This document shows, piece by piece, positions 27,202 to 35,552 of a stretch of 64,000 nucleotides of DNA. This DNA is from Cryobacterium melibiosiphilum (GTDB lineage: Bacteria > Actinomycetota > Actinomycetes > Actinomycetales > Microbacteriaceae): contig NZ_QZVS01000079.1 in NCBI RefSeq assembly GCF_003602235.1, forward strand, positions 1-64,000, given 5' to 3'. The notes beneath the pieces were generated by a model. The model saw only the letters and a list, made by a program, of their open reading frames with translations, ran no database searches and was not told the origin of the DNA. The first letter of the stretch is position 1. The number at the start of each line of letters is the position of its first letter. The translations under genes and the position numbers were made by a program.

Positions 27202-28098
27202 CTACGGGCGCAACGCATCCCGCACCCGGGAGCGGTACTGCGTGGGGGTCTCCCGGAGCTCACGCAAAAACTGTCGATTGAAGTTCGACAGGTTCTCGTA
27301 GCCCACTTCGAGCGCGATGCGGGCGACCGGGTCACCGGTCTGCTGAAGCAGCTTCGCCGCGTGCGCGAGCCGCAACTTGCGCACGAGCGCTGTGAAATTT
27401 TGCCCGCTGGACCGGGCGAAATACCGGGAGAAGGCCGACTCACTCATGCCCGCGAGGGTCGCCGCGGTCGACAGGCGCACGGTGCCGCTGATGTTCTCGA
27501 GAATGTAGTCGAGGCTGCGGCCCACGATTTCGGCGGCCAGCGGGTCGTGCAGGGGCGGCACCCATTCCCGGGCGAGGGTGCGCGTCTCCGGGGCTGGTGC
27601 CGTGGCGAGCGCGCTGAAGAGAGCGAAGATGTGCGACAGCCGCGCGGCGCCGGTTGCTGTTCCGATCTTTTCCAGCGCCGCGACGCCGAGCCGGGCGGCA
27701 TCTCCGGTGAACTCGATGCCCGACAGCGAGCGCTGCCAGAGTGGATGCAGCGCGGCCACCTCGGGCATCGCCGCCTCACACTGCACGAGCCACTCGTGCC
27801 GAAACTGAAAGACCAGGTCACTGTGCGGGATCGACTCCCCCGCGCCCAGATCGGTGATCCAGTCGTGCGGAACGTTCGGGCCGATCAGCACCAGCTGGCC
27901 GGCGTCGAACACGCCGACACTATCACCCACGATGTACCGGCCGCCGCGCCGCCGCGCGTAGTGAATCTCGTATTCGGGGTGGTAGTTCCAGCGCGCGAAC
28001 GGTCCCGGATAGTCGTGGGAATGCCAGCGCGCCGAGAACCGCGGGTCCATCGGGATCACCTCGCGCACGGCACTCCCGGGCACCCAGACCTCCACCAC
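27202..28098 (-). CDS. AraC family transcriptional regulator
   Basis: 298 residues: an N-terminal cupin-like sensor (HPEYEIHYARRRGGRYIVGD) and a C-terminal pair of helix-turn-helix motifs, AATLAGMSESAFSRYFARSS and PVARIALEVGYENLSNFNRQ. GTG start at 28098 after GGAGAGGGG. It is divergent from the dehydrogenase at 28231 with a 132-bp gap, so it probably controls polyol or sugar use by that gene. Confidence 0.88.
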   Translation of the reverse strand: MVEVWVPGSAVREVIPMDPRFSARWHSHDYPGPFARWNYHPEYEIHYARRRGGRYIVGDSVGVFDAGQLVLIGPNVPHDWITDLGAGESIPHSDLVFQFRHEWLVQCEAAMPEVAALHPLWQRSLSGIEFTGDAARLGVAALEKIGTATGAARLSHIFALFSALATAPAPETRTLAREWVPPLHDPLAAEIVGRSLDYILENISGTVRLSTAATLAGMSESAFSRYFARSSGQNFTALVRKLRLAHAAKLLQQTGDPVARIALEVGYENLSNFNRQFLRELRETPTQYRSRVRDALRP

Positions 28099-28230
28099 GC
28101 GTTCCGCCCCTCTCCAGATCGTGCAAAAAAGTACCGGTATCGGTCATGACCCACGCTAGTGGCTGCGATAGACCTTCTCCTAGCCTAAGAAGACACCGCC
28201 ACCGGTGTGCACGCAAAGGAGCGAACCGGT

Positions 28231-29262
28231 ATGAATCTGCCCACACCCCGTGAGAGCCGCACCAACTTCAGCGCGGTGCTCCACGGCACCCGTGACGTGC
28301 GCATCGAGCCACGCCCGGTACCCGTTCCCGCTCCGCACGAGGTGCTCGTCGAGATCGCCGCGGTCGGCATCTGCGGCTCCGACGTGCACTACTACGAGCA
28401 CGGACGCATCGGCCCCTACATCGTCGACAGTCCGATGGTCATCGGCCACGAGTCGGCCGGCACGATCGTCGGCGTCGGCGGCGACGTCTCCCCCACCCGC
28501 ATTGGGGAGGTCGTCGCCCTCGAGCCCGGCGTCCCCTGCCGTCGCTGCCCGCAGTGCCTGAGTGGCCGCTACAACCTCTGTCCCGGCGTCGTCTTCTTCG
28601 CCACTCCACCGGTCGACGGGTCGATCAGCACCTACGTCGTGATCGACGCCGCCTTCGCCCACGCCGCCCCGACCGGTCTTGGCTTCGAACAGGCCGCAAT
28701 GGCCGAACCCGTGTCCGTGGGGGTGTGGGCGGCGCGCAAGGCCCGCGTCTCGGTCGGCGATCGGGTACTCGTCACCGGGGCCGGGCCGATCGGACTGCTG
28801 GCGGGTCAGGTCGCGAAGGCGTTCGGGGCATCCGTCGTCCTGATCACCGACGTGAGCGACTTTCGCCTGCAGACCGCGCGGGCCCTGGGACTCGGCGCAT
28901 CACGCGCGGATGCCCCCATCGACGGCAAGTTCGACGTGCTGCTCGAGTGCTCGGGCGCCGAGGCCGCGCTGACGGCCGGCATGCAGGCCCTCGCCCCGGC
29001 CGCCCGGGTCGTGCTCGTGGGAATGGGCGCCGACACGGTGAGCATCAACGTGCCCCTCATCCAGGGCAAGGAAATCACCCTGACCGGCATTTTCCGCTAC
29101 GCCAACACTTACCCGACCGCCCTCGACCTGATCGCGCGCGGCGCCGTGAACGTCGACGCCGTCATCACCCACCACTTCGAACTGGCCCACACGGAGGAGG
29201 CCCTCACCATCGGCCGCCGCGACCCGCACGCCCTGAAGGCCATCGTCACACCGGGTCGATGA
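28231..29262 (+). CDS. Zinc-dependent polyol dehydrogenase (sorbitol/xylitol type)
   Basis: MDR-family NAD(P)-dependent dehydrogenase, 343 residues. Catalytic zinc ligands lie in VGICGSDVHYYEHGRIG and GHESAG; structural zinc cysteines in EPGVPCRRCPQCLSGRYNLC; the Rossmann motif is GAGPIGLLAG. The SDVHYYEHGRIG form is typical of sorbitol and xylitol dehydrogenases. AAGGAG 9 nt before 28231 fixes the start. The AraC regulator upstream and a kinase-like fragment overlapping its stop (ATGA) suggest a sugar-alcohol operon. Confidence 0.9.
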   Translation: MNLPTPRESRTNFSAVLHGTRDVRIEPRPVPVPAPHEVLVEIAAVGICGSDVHYYEHGRIGPYIVDSPMVIGHESAGTIVGVGGDVSPTRIGEVVALEPGVPCRRCPQCLSGRYNLCPGVVFFATPPVDGSISTYVVIDAAFAHAAPTGLGFEQAAMAEPVSVGVWAARKARVSVGDRVLVTGAGPIGLLAGQVAKAFGASVVLITDVSDFRLQTARALGLGASRADAPIDGKFDVLLECSGAEAALTAGMQALAPAARVVLVGMGADTVSINVPLIQGKEITLTGIFRYANTYPTALDLIARGAVNVDAVITHHFELAHTEEALTIGRRDPHALKAIVTPGR

Positions 29263-29810
29263 GCCGGGCGCGGCCGGTGATCCGCGTGATCGGCGAGCTC
29301 CCGGAGGCCGGTGAGCGGGTCGACATTCTGCACACGTCCTCGCTCACGGCTGCCGTGCTGTGGACGGTGCAGTCCATGGAGGACGAGACGATCGTGTCGT
29401 TCTCGCCGTCGCTGCCGGGTGACCGCACGCTCGTGAAGCGGTTTCTCGCGGCCGCCGACGTCGTCACACTGACGGAAACGGACGCGGCGTGGCTCTATCC
29501 CGGGGTCACCGTCGACGCGGTGATCGCCCGGCTCCTGATCCCCGGCCCCGCGCTCGTGGCGGCGCAATACGCCAACGGCTGGGCGCTCGGAACCTCGAGC
29601 ACTGTGCTCACTCTGCCCGCGGTCGCCGCCGACCGGTTCGTGGCGGGGCTCGTGAACGGGCTTGCCGAGCTGTGGGCCGACGGCTTGGAGGCGAGCGACC
29701 TGCGGGATGGCCTCGGCGCGGCTCTTCTCGCCCGAATCGGCCAGTCTGCCGTTGCGGGGGCCCTCAATCGGGTGCCCGACTTCGAGGTACAGCCCGCCCC
29801 CGCGGCATAA
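29259..29810 (+). CDS. Degenerate C-terminal PfkB-type kinase fragment
   Basis: 183 residues, coupled to the dehydrogenase by ATGA. The middle matches the C-terminal half of ribokinase-family kinases: TIVSFSPSLPGDRTLVKRFL for the DPNLRP step, AADVVTLTETDAAWLYPG for ADVVKLSEEE, then the anion-hole region reads AVAADRFVAGLV where active enzymes have TGAGDAFVAGLL. The catalytic aspartate survives but both glycines are lost, and the N-terminal half with the sugar lid is missing. The stop TAA comes from a dispersed repeat. Probably inactive as a kinase; the open frame argues for a retained or recent fragment. Confidence 0.6.
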   Translation: MSRARPVIRVIGELPEAGERVDILHTSSLTAAVLWTVQSMEDETIVSFSPSLPGDRTLVKRFLAAADVVTLTETDAAWLYPGVTVDAVIARLLIPGPALVAAQYANGWALGTSSTVLTLPAVAADRFVAGLVNGLAELWADGLEASDLRDGLGAALLARIGQSAVAGALNRVPDFEVQPAPAA

Positions 29811-29902
29811 CTCCTGCATTTTTTGTCCGAGGCAAAGAACGGCCCCGGAATCACGGGCATCCGTCGCCGGCACCCAACAAAAGTGCAGGAGTTATGCCGC
29901 CC
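29801..29902 (+). repeat. CATAACTCCTGC element, copy 6 (forward)
   Basis: CGCGGCATAACTCCTGCATT at the left, core CCCCGGAATCACGGGCATC, and GTGCAGGAGTTATGCCGCCC at the right. GCATAA within it ends the preceding gene. It lies between that stop and the convergent SOD gene. Confidence 0.85.
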
Positions 29903-29954
29903 GACTGCCGCAGACCGACGCCAAACGGCCGGGCAGCAGTCGGGGAGAGGCGAG

Positions 29955-30578
29955 TTACAGGCGGATCAGGCCTGCGGTCTGGGTGCTCGCGGCCGCGAAA
30001 CGGGCCTGCACATTCGCCCAGTCGACGATGTTCCAGAACGCCTTGACGTAGTCGGCGCGCACGTTGAGGTAGTCGAGGTAGTAGGCGTGCTCCCAGACGT
30101 CGAGCATGAGCAGCGGCACAACGCCGAGGGGCGCGTTGCCCTGCTGGTCGAAGAGCTGGAAGATCACCAGGCGCTGGGCGATGGAGTCGAACGCCAGCAC
30201 CGACCAGCCGGAGCCCTGCACGCCGAGCGCGGTCGCGGTGAAGTGGGCGACGAACTTGTCGAAGGAGCCGAACTGGTCGTCGATCGCCGCGGCAAGGTCG
30301 CCGACCGGCTTGTCGCCACCGTTCGGGGACATGTTCGTCCAAAAGACGGAGTGGTTGACATGACCTCCGAGGTTGAACGCGAGGTCCTTCTCGAGCTTGT
30401 TGACGTTGGCGAGGGTGCCGGCGTCGCGGGCTTCGGCGAGCTGGGCGAGGGCGTTGTTCGCGCCGGTGACGTAGGCCTGGTGGTGCTTGGAGTGGTGCAG
30501 TTCCATGACCTTGCCGCTGATGCTCGGCGCGAGCGCGGAGTAGTCGTAGGGCAGGTCGGGCAGGGTATATGCGGTCAT
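29955..30578 (-). CDS. sodA: Superoxide dismutase (Mn/Fe type)
   Basis: Converts superoxide to peroxide in the cytoplasm. 207 residues with metal ligands in [13 protein letters not shown] (His28), [12 protein letters not shown], and the C-terminal signature [13 protein letters not shown] (Asp and His). The mix of residues is commonest in Mn or cambialistic enzymes, but the metal cannot be fixed from sequence alone. It lies near a SoxR-controlled flavin reductase, fitting a redox-stress role. Confidence 0.95.
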   Translation of the reverse strand: MTAYTLPDLPYDYSALAPSISGKVMELHHSKHHQAYVTGANNALAQLAEARDAGTLANVNKLEKDLAFNLGGHVNHSVFWTNMSPNGGDKPVGDLAAAIDDQFGSFDKFVAHFTATALGVQGSGWSVLAFDSIAQRLVIFQLFDQQGNAPLGVVPLLMLDVWEHAYYLDYLNVRADYVKAFWNIVDWANVQARFAAASTQTAGLIRL

Positions 30579-30609
30579 AGTGATGCCTTTCGTTGAGGTG
30601 AGAGGAAGG

Positions 30610-31110
30610 TCAGGCGAGGCGCCGAAAATGGCGGTCGTGGTAGATGAGGGGCGGCGCCGGTTCGCCGATGCGGATGTCGAGAACTTCGGCGAGCACCACC
30701 GACGACGACCCCACCTTGATGATGTGGGTCACGCGGCACAGCAGCGTCGCGCGGGCATCGTCGAGCAGGGGTTCGCCGCCCTCGAACGCACTCCAGCCCT
30801 GTTCCGGCGTGAACCGGGGCGCGCCCGACCGGGCGAACGCGTCGGCGAGGTCGACATGGTGCTCGCCCAGCAGGTGCACCGAGATCGTCTGGGCCTCGAG
30901 CAGGCCGCCCGCTGACCCGTTCGTTCGAGTCACCGAGAACGACAGCGTCATCGGATCCACGGCGACGGATGCCACGCTCGACGCCGTCAGCCCCACCGGC
31001 CCCGCCGCGCTCATCGCGGAGATGACCGCGACGCCCGCTGGATGCTCGCGAAAGGCGGACTTGAAGAGTTCCTGCCGGCTTCGTGTTTCGGCGGCGGCTG
31101 TCTGTTCCAT
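30610..31110 (-). CDS. Flavin reductase family protein, SoxR-activated
   Basis: 166 residues with the flavin reductase-like fold: [40 protein letters not shown] and a C-terminal [12 protein letters not shown], so it likely reduces FMN or FAD with NAD(P)H. Its promoter has TTGACT and TAGGCT separated by 19 bp, with a near-perfect sox box filling the spacer, and TAGGCT ends 6 nt before the ATG. This marks it as a direct SoxR target. It could feed reduced flavin to a monooxygenase or limit redox-cycling compounds. Confidence 0.9.
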   Translation of the reverse strand: MEQTAAAETRSRQELFKSAFREHPAGVAVISAMSAAGPVGLTASSVASVAVDPMTLSFSVTRTNGSAGGLLEAQTISVHLLGEHHVDLADAFARSGAPRFTPEQGWSAFEGGEPLLDDARATLLCRVTHIIKVGSSSVVLAEVLDIRIGEPAPPLIYHDRHFRRLA

Positions 31111-31116
31111 GTATTG

Positions 31117-31147
31117 AGCCTAAAACCTCAAGTACACTTGAAGTCAA
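31117..31147 (-). promoter_or_regulatory. SoxR-type promoter (19-bp spacer, sox box)
   Basis: Plus strand CCTCAAGTACACTTGAAG at 31126-31143 matches the known sox box core (CCTCAAGTTAACTTGAGG in E. coli soxS) at nearly every position. On the minus strand it sits between -35 TTGACT (31147-31142) and -10 TAGGCT (31122-31117), 19 bp apart, the overlong spacer typical of MerR-family activation. Confidence 0.9.
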
Positions 31148-31159
31148 AACGGGGGTCAC

Positions 31160-31642
31160 ATGACGCAACAGGAGGATCCATCGGGGCCAGCCGCCACGCC
31201 GCGGCACGCGCCCGACGAGCTGCTCACGGTCGGGGAGATGAGCGACCGCACGGGAGTGGCCACATCCGCTCTGCGCTTCTACGAGCAGCTCGGACTCATC
31301 GCCGCCGCGCGCACGAGCGGCAACCAGCGCCGTTACGCGCGCCACATGATCCGCCGGGTGTCCCTGATTTCGGTCGCGAAACGGCTCGGCATCCCGCTCG
31401 TCGACGTGCAGCACGCCTTTGAGGCGCTCTCGCTCGACGGGCCGCCGACCCAGGAAGACTGGCAGCGGGCATCCGGTCGCTGGAAGAAGACCCTCGAAGA
31501 GCGGCGTCTCGGCATCGAGCGCCTCGAACGGGAGCTGACCGGCTGCATCGGCTGCGGCTGCCTGTCGATGAAGGCGTGCGGCCTGCTCAACCCCGACGAT
31601 GCCCTCGGTGATGCCGGCGCGGGCGCCCGGCGGCTGGGTTGA
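31160..31642 (+). CDS. soxR: Redox-sensing transcriptional activator SoxR
   Basis: MerR-family regulator of 160 residues: helix-turn-helix LTVGEMSDRTGVATSALRFY (about 22-41), dimerisation helix, and the [2Fe-2S] cluster motif with cysteines C129, C132, C134 and C140 (CIGCGCLSMKAC). It senses superoxide or redox-cycling dyes and antibiotics. The box in the gap with the divergent flavin reductase is its evident binding site, probably also lowering its own expression. In actinobacteria SoxR usually controls such reductases and efflux genes, not soxS. Confidence 0.95.
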   Translation: MTQQEDPSGPAATPRHAPDELLTVGEMSDRTGVATSALRFYEQLGLIAAARTSGNQRRYARHMIRRVSLISVAKRLGIPLVDVQHAFEALSLDGPPTQEDWQRASGRWKKTLEERRLGIERLERELTGCIGCGCLSMKACGLLNPDDALGDAGAGARRLG

Positions 31643-31672
31643 GCCCCCTAACGGCCCAACCCGGCCGCCGGC

Positions 31673-32164
31673 TCAGCTCGTGGCGGCTATCACTCGGTGC
31701 AGCGCGTCGCGCAGGGTGATGAGGTCCTCGACCGGCACGTTGAGCGCCGCGACGACCCGCGGCGGAATGGTCTCGGCGACCTGTCGCAGGGCTTCGCCGC
31801 GCACTGTCAGGGTGATGTCGAGGGTGCGTTCGTCGTTCGGGCGGCGCTGACGCTGCACATATCCGGTTGCTTCGAGCCGCTTCAGCAACGGCGACAGGGT
31901 CGCCGGTTCCAGACAGAGCGTGTGGCTGAGGCCCTTCAAGGTGCGGGGGCTTTCGTCCCAGAGGGCGAGCAAGACGAGGTACTGCGGATGCGTCAGCCCG
32001 AGCGGTTCCAGAATCGGCCGATAGAGGGCGATCACGTTGCGCGACGCGATGGCGAGCGCGAAGCAGACCTGGTTATCCAGGGCAAGCGGGTTCTCGAGAG
32101 TCTCGTCCAGCGTGGGAGTGGGCATCCGTGCGGTCCGTTCCGGCCCGGTTGTTTCTCGAACCAT
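31673..32164 (-). CDS. MarR family regulator, OhrR-like
   Basis: 163 residues; the DNA-binding part reads TLKGLSHTLCLEPATLSPLL and the wing RQRRPNDERTLDITLT. The N-terminal LDNQVCFALAIASRNVIALY with LGLTHPQYLVLLALWD is the organic-peroxide-sensing OhrR pattern, with the reactive cysteine at position 34. No ohr peroxidase gene is adjacent. A TTAGTACACTAA palindrome lies 5 bp before the ATG and covers the divergent gene's promoter too. A start at 32125 is possible. Confidence 0.85.
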   Translation of the reverse strand: MVRETTGPERTARMPTPTLDETLENPLALDNQVCFALAIASRNVIALYRPILEPLGLTHPQYLVLLALWDESPRTLKGLSHTLCLEPATLSPLLKRLEATGYVQRQRRPNDERTLDITLTVRGEALRQVAETIPPRVVAALNVPVEDLITLRDALHRVIAATS

Positions 32165-32168
32165 TTAC

Positions 32169-32180
32169 TTAGTACACTAA
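32169..32180. promoter_or_regulatory. Palindromic operator between marR-like and zinc-ribbon genes
   Basis: TTAGTACACTAA is a perfect palindrome apart from its centre. On the plus strand TACACT (32173-32178) is 18 bp from TTGTTT and ends 7 nt before the ATG at 32186, so binding here would block that leaderless promoter. Confidence 0.65.
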
Positions 32181-32185
32181 CAGTT

Positions 32186-32422
32186 ATGACACCCGGCAAC
32201 GATTCCCCCGCACGCAACCGCGGCCCCGGCGGCTTCACCGCCTGGATCAATCGTCGCTTGCTCCCCATTCTCGGCCCGCCGCCGGTCGGCGCAACAGGCT
32301 CCGACCTGTTGCCTGCCGCGCCCGCGCCGGTGCGCGGCTGCCCGGTCTGCCAGCAGCCGATCGCGCGGCACGACATTGACCGCAGCGGCGAGCGCACCCA
32401 ACTGCACTGCCCGGTCGCCTAA
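32186..32422 (+). CDS. Small zinc-ribbon-like protein, 78 residues
   Basis: MTPGNDSPARNRGPGG start, a helix-like TAWINRRLLPILG, then CPVCQQPIARHDIDR and a final QLHCP. C52, C55, H74 and C75 (and perhaps H62) could bind zinc. It is divergent from the OhrR-like regulator and shares its operator, so it may be part of the peroxide response. No family recognised. Leaderless start supported by the -10 spacing. Confidence 0.6.
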   Translation: MTPGNDSPARNRGPGGFTAWINRRLLPILGPPPVGATGSDLLPAAPAPVRGCPVCQQPIARHDIDRSGERTQLHCPVA

Positions 32423-32455
32423 TCGCCCATCGGTCGAACTAACCCGAGCGTCAGC

Positions 32456-32878
32456 TCACAGCATCTGTGCGCTGAGTACAGCTATAGCTACGAGAAGCAC
32501 CAGCGGCACAATGATAATCACGATGCCAGCGATGAGCGCGGCCAACGCCGTGCCCTTGCGCAATCCGCCGAGCCGACGGGCGCGGGAGAGCCCGATAGAA
32601 GCGAAAACCACCGCAATGATCGCGAGAACGATGCAGGCGAACCCACCGAACCAGCTCACGATGATGCCCAGGGTTTGCACGGCCGGGTCCGCGACAAAGG
32701 TCAGCACAATCGCGACGATCCATCCGCCCAACAGCGTTCCCAGTGCCCAAAAGATGAGGTTGCGCGCCGAGACGGCGATCTTGTTGTTCGTCCCGCCGCC
32801 GTCGGGTAGTGCCGCAGCATTCGGTGCGGACCAGGCGGGAAGCGGGGTTTCTGGTTGGTCTTCAGCGTTTTGGTTCAT
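32456..32878 (-). CDS. DUF4190-type membrane protein
   Basis: 140 residues: a 40-residue hydrophilic N-terminus, then helices FWALGTLLGGWIVAIVLTFV, the DUF4190-like core WFGGFACIVLAIIAVVFASI followed by the LSRARRLGGLRKGTALAALI turn, and a final IIIVPLVLLVAIAVL. DUF4190 proteins are small actinobacterial and firmicute membrane proteins of unknown role. TATTGT ends 6 nt before the ATG. Confidence 0.7.
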   Translation of the reverse strand: MNQNAEDQPETPLPAWSAPNAAALPDGGGTNNKIAVSARNLIFWALGTLLGGWIVAIVLTFVADPAVQTLGIIVSWFGGFACIVLAIIAVVFASIGLSRARRLGGLRKGTALAALIAGIVIIIVPLVLLVAIAVLSAQML

Positions 32879-32897
32879 GTCAACACAATAACTCAGT

Positions 32898-33095
32898 ATG
32901 ACGACACTATCCTACCGACTGGCCGGTTTCGGCGAGCGCTTGGCGTTGCGCGGCCCGGCCCTCACCACCTTCACCGTGCGCACAGCGAACGCACACCGTG
33001 CTTTCTCGGGATCTCAGGCCGATCCGCCGCAGCTGCGGCGGGTCAGCCGACGAGCGACCGGGCGCCGCGGCCGGGAATCGCGTCGAGCAGCGTGA
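32898..33095 (+). pseudogene. Possible N-terminal remnant of an acyl-CoA synthetase-like gene
   Basis: The first 40 or so codons (MTTLSYRLAGFGERLALRGP, then ALTTFTVRTANAHRAFSG) resemble the opening of AMP-binding ligases, where a RLAxFGxRxAL step is followed by a TYxEL step. The rest runs antisense into the ABC transporter gene end and looks like arginine-rich noise. No ribosome site. It may be what is left after the ABC operon landed or the gene was cut; it may also be chance. Confidence 0.3.
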
Positions 33096-34713
33096 CGGTG
33101 TACGGATGCTGCGGCGCGGCGAAAACATCCTCCGTGATGCCGGACTCGACCGCGACGCCGTGGCTGAGCACGGTCACGGTCTGCGCCACCTGCCGCACCA
33201 CCGCCAGGTCGTGGGAAATAAAGAGGTACGCCGTGCCGAGTTCACGCTGCACCTCGGCCAGCAGCTCGAGGATGCTCGCCTGCACCGTCACGTCCAGCGC
33301 CGACACGGCCTCGTCGAGCACGAGCACGGTCGGCTCGAGCACGAGCGCCCGTGCGATGGCGACCCGCTGGCGCTGCCCGCCGGACATCTCGTGCGGGCGT
33401 TTCGCGGCCATCGACGCGGGCAGGCTGACCCGATCGAGGGCGGCGCGCATCCGCTTCTCGCGTTCAAGCGGGGACCCGATCCGGTAGTTGCGCATGGGCT
33501 CGATGAGCGTCTGGTGAACACTCTGTCGCGGATCGAGGCTGCCGAACGGGTTCTGGTACACCATCTGCAGGCGTCGCCGCGCCTGCCGCAACGGCTCCCC
33601 CGACGCGGTCGTCATATCGACGCCCTCCACCAGGATGCCGCCGGCGGTCGGCTTCTGAAACGCCATCACGGCGCGCGCGATCGTGGACTTGCCCGAGCCG
33701 GACTCCCCGACGAGAGCGTGCGTCATACCGCGGCGCACCTCGAACGAGACAGTGTCCACGGCGCGCAAGCCGCCCTGCCCCCGGCCCCGGGAGAACACCT
33801 GCACCAGATCATTCACGACGACGACCGGCTCCGCGTGCTGCGGCGACGCGAGCTGTGCCTGCACATCGGCGCTCGTGCGCACCGCGGCGCTGAGCGCGGG
33901 AGCGTCGGCGAGCAGCGCCCGAGTGTACGCGGCCTGCGGTTGCCCGAGCACCTGCGCGCTCTCGCCGTGCTCCTGCACCCGCCCATTTTTCAGCACGATG
34001 ACGTGGGTGGCCCGGTCCGCCGCGACGGCGAGCTCGTGCGTGACGAGCAGAATCGCGGTGCCGCTCTCCTCGCGCAGCTCGTCGAGCAGGTCGAGGATGG
34101 TCTTCTGCACCGTCACATCGAGGGCGCTCGTGGGCTCATCGGCGATGATCAGCGCCGGACGCATCGCGATCGCACTGGCGATCAGCACCCGCTGCTTCAT
34201 GCCGCCCGACAGCTCGTGTGGATACTGCCGCACCCGCAGCTCGGGCTCGGAGATCTGCACCCGCTCGAGCAGTTCGATGACCCTCCGCCGGGTCGCCGGC
34301 GCGCTGCCGAAGCGGTGCAGGTTCATCACCTCGGCGAGGCTGTCCCCGATGCGTTTCACCGGGTTGAGCGAGTTATGCGGGTCCTGCGGCACCAGGCCAA
34401 TGTGCGCCCCCCGCAGCCGCAGCCACTGCTTCGGCGTCCAGTCGGTCACATCCAGACCGCCCAGACGGATGCTGCCGCCCACGATCCGCCCATTCGCCGC
34501 GAGCAGACCGATCAGCGCCTGCGCCGTCGTGGTCTTGCCCGAACCCGACTCGCCGACCAGCGTCAGGGTGTTTCCGCGCTCCAGGCTGAACGAGACGTCG
34601 TGCAGCACCGGGACCTCGCCGCCCCGACCGCGGTAGGCGATCGACAGGCCGTCGACCTCGACGATGGGCGCGGCGGCATCCCAGTGGGGCAGCTGTTTGT
34701 GGACCTGGATCAT
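33043..34713 (-). CDS. Peptide-type ABC transporter, fused double ATP-binding protein
   Basis: 556 residues with two nucleotide-binding domains in one chain (DppD-DppF-like). Walker A motifs GESGSGKTT and GESGSGKST; signatures LSGGMKQRV and MSGGQRQRV; Walker B LIIADEPTSALD and VLVLDEAVSALD. ATG at 34713 overlaps the permease stop (ATGA). It powers import with the two permeases and the lipoprotein upstream. The usual cargo of such a set with CMD-fold neighbours is unknown; oligopeptides, nickel or sulfur-containing acids are all possible. Confidence 0.93.
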   Translation of the reverse strand: MIQVHKQLPHWDAAAPIVEVDGLSIAYRGRGGEVPVLHDVSFSLERGNTLTLVGESGSGKTTTAQALIGLLAANGRIVGGSIRLGGLDVTDWTPKQWLRLRGAHIGLVPQDPHNSLNPVKRIGDSLAEVMNLHRFGSAPATRRRVIELLERVQISEPELRVRQYPHELSGGMKQRVLIASAIAMRPALIIADEPTSALDVTVQKTILDLLDELREESGTAILLVTHELAVAADRATHVIVLKNGRVQEHGESAQVLGQPQAAYTRALLADAPALSAAVRTSADVQAQLASPQHAEPVVVVNDLVQVFSRGRGQGGLRAVDTVSFEVRRGMTHALVGESGSGKSTIARAVMAFQKPTAGGILVEGVDMTTASGEPLRQARRRLQMVYQNPFGSLDPRQSVHQTLIEPMRNYRIGSPLEREKRMRAALDRVSLPASMAAKRPHEMSGGQRQRVAIARALVLEPTVLVLDEAVSALDVTVQASILELLAEVQRELGTAYLFISHDLAVVRQVAQTVTVLSHGVAVESGITEDVFAAPQHPYTVTLLDAIPGRGARSLVG

Positions 34714-35552
34714 GCGCGGTTCCTGTCCGAGACGGCGGTGGAGATGCGGTTCGCGGCGAGCACGGTCAACACGACGATCACGCCGGGGATGGTGGTCAGC
34801 CACCAGCTCGTTGCGATGTAGTTGCGGCCCTCAGCGATCATCAGGCCCCACTCGGGCGTGGGTGGTTCGACGCCGTAGCCGAGAAAGCCGAGCGCGGCAA
34901 TGGAGAGGATCGCGGTGCCGAACTGCAGGGCGGCGAGCGCGATGACCGGGGTGAGGGAGTTCGGCAGCACGTGCCGCAGCATCACACTGAGAAAGGAGCC
35001 GCCGCTGGCGAACGCGGCCTCGACGTAGTCCGTGGCGCGCACCCGCATCACCTCGGCGCGGGCGAGGCGCGCGAACGCGGCGACGCTCGTGATGCCGACG
35101 GCGATCGCGACCTGTGCCGTGCCGAACCCGAGCACGATGATGATGCTCAGGGACAGCAGCAGGCTCGGCACGGCCAGCAGCACGTCGACCAGCCGCATCA
35201 GGGCGGCGTCGACGAATCCGCGCAGCGACCCGGCCAGCAGTCCGACGCCGGTGCCCACGACGAGGCCGAAGAGCACCGCGATCAGGGCCGTGACGAGGGT
35301 GTGCACCGACCCGAACACGACACGGGTGTACATGTCGCGGCCGGTGGCATCCGTTCCAAACCAGTGCGCCGCGCTCGGGGCCTGCAGGCCCTCGGTGGCG
35401 ACGCCGATGACGGGGTCGCCGTGGGCGAAGAGGCCCGGCAGCACCGCCCACGCGATCATGAGCGCGAGGTAGGCGGCGGCACCGACGAGCAGGATCGGGC
35501 GGGGCCGCCCCACCCGACGGGTGCGACGGATGACCCGGGTCGTCTCGGTCAT
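34710..35552 (-). CDS. ABC transporter permease (DppC type)
   Basis: 280 residues, about six helices, with the binding-protein-dependent permease signature EAAFASGGSFLSVMLRHVLPNS (about 168-189 as EAAFASGG and RHVLPNS). The N-terminus has the OppC-like extracytoplasmic segment HWFGTDATGRDMYTRVVFG. Both ends overlap neighbouring genes by 4 bp, so translation is coupled. Confidence 0.93.
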   Translation of the reverse strand: MTETTRVIRRTRRVGRPRPILLVGAAAYLALMIAWAVLPGLFAHGDPVIGVATEGLQAPSAAHWFGTDATGRDMYTRVVFGSVHTLVTALIAVLFGLVVGTGVGLLAGSLRGFVDAALMRLVDVLLAVPSLLLSLSIIIVLGFGTAQVAIAVGITSVAAFARLARAEVMRVRATDYVEAAFASGGSFLSVMLRHVLPNSLTPVIALAALQFGTAILSIAALGFLGYGVEPPTPEWGLMIAEGRNYIATSWWLTTIPGVIVVLTVLAANRISTAVSDRNRA

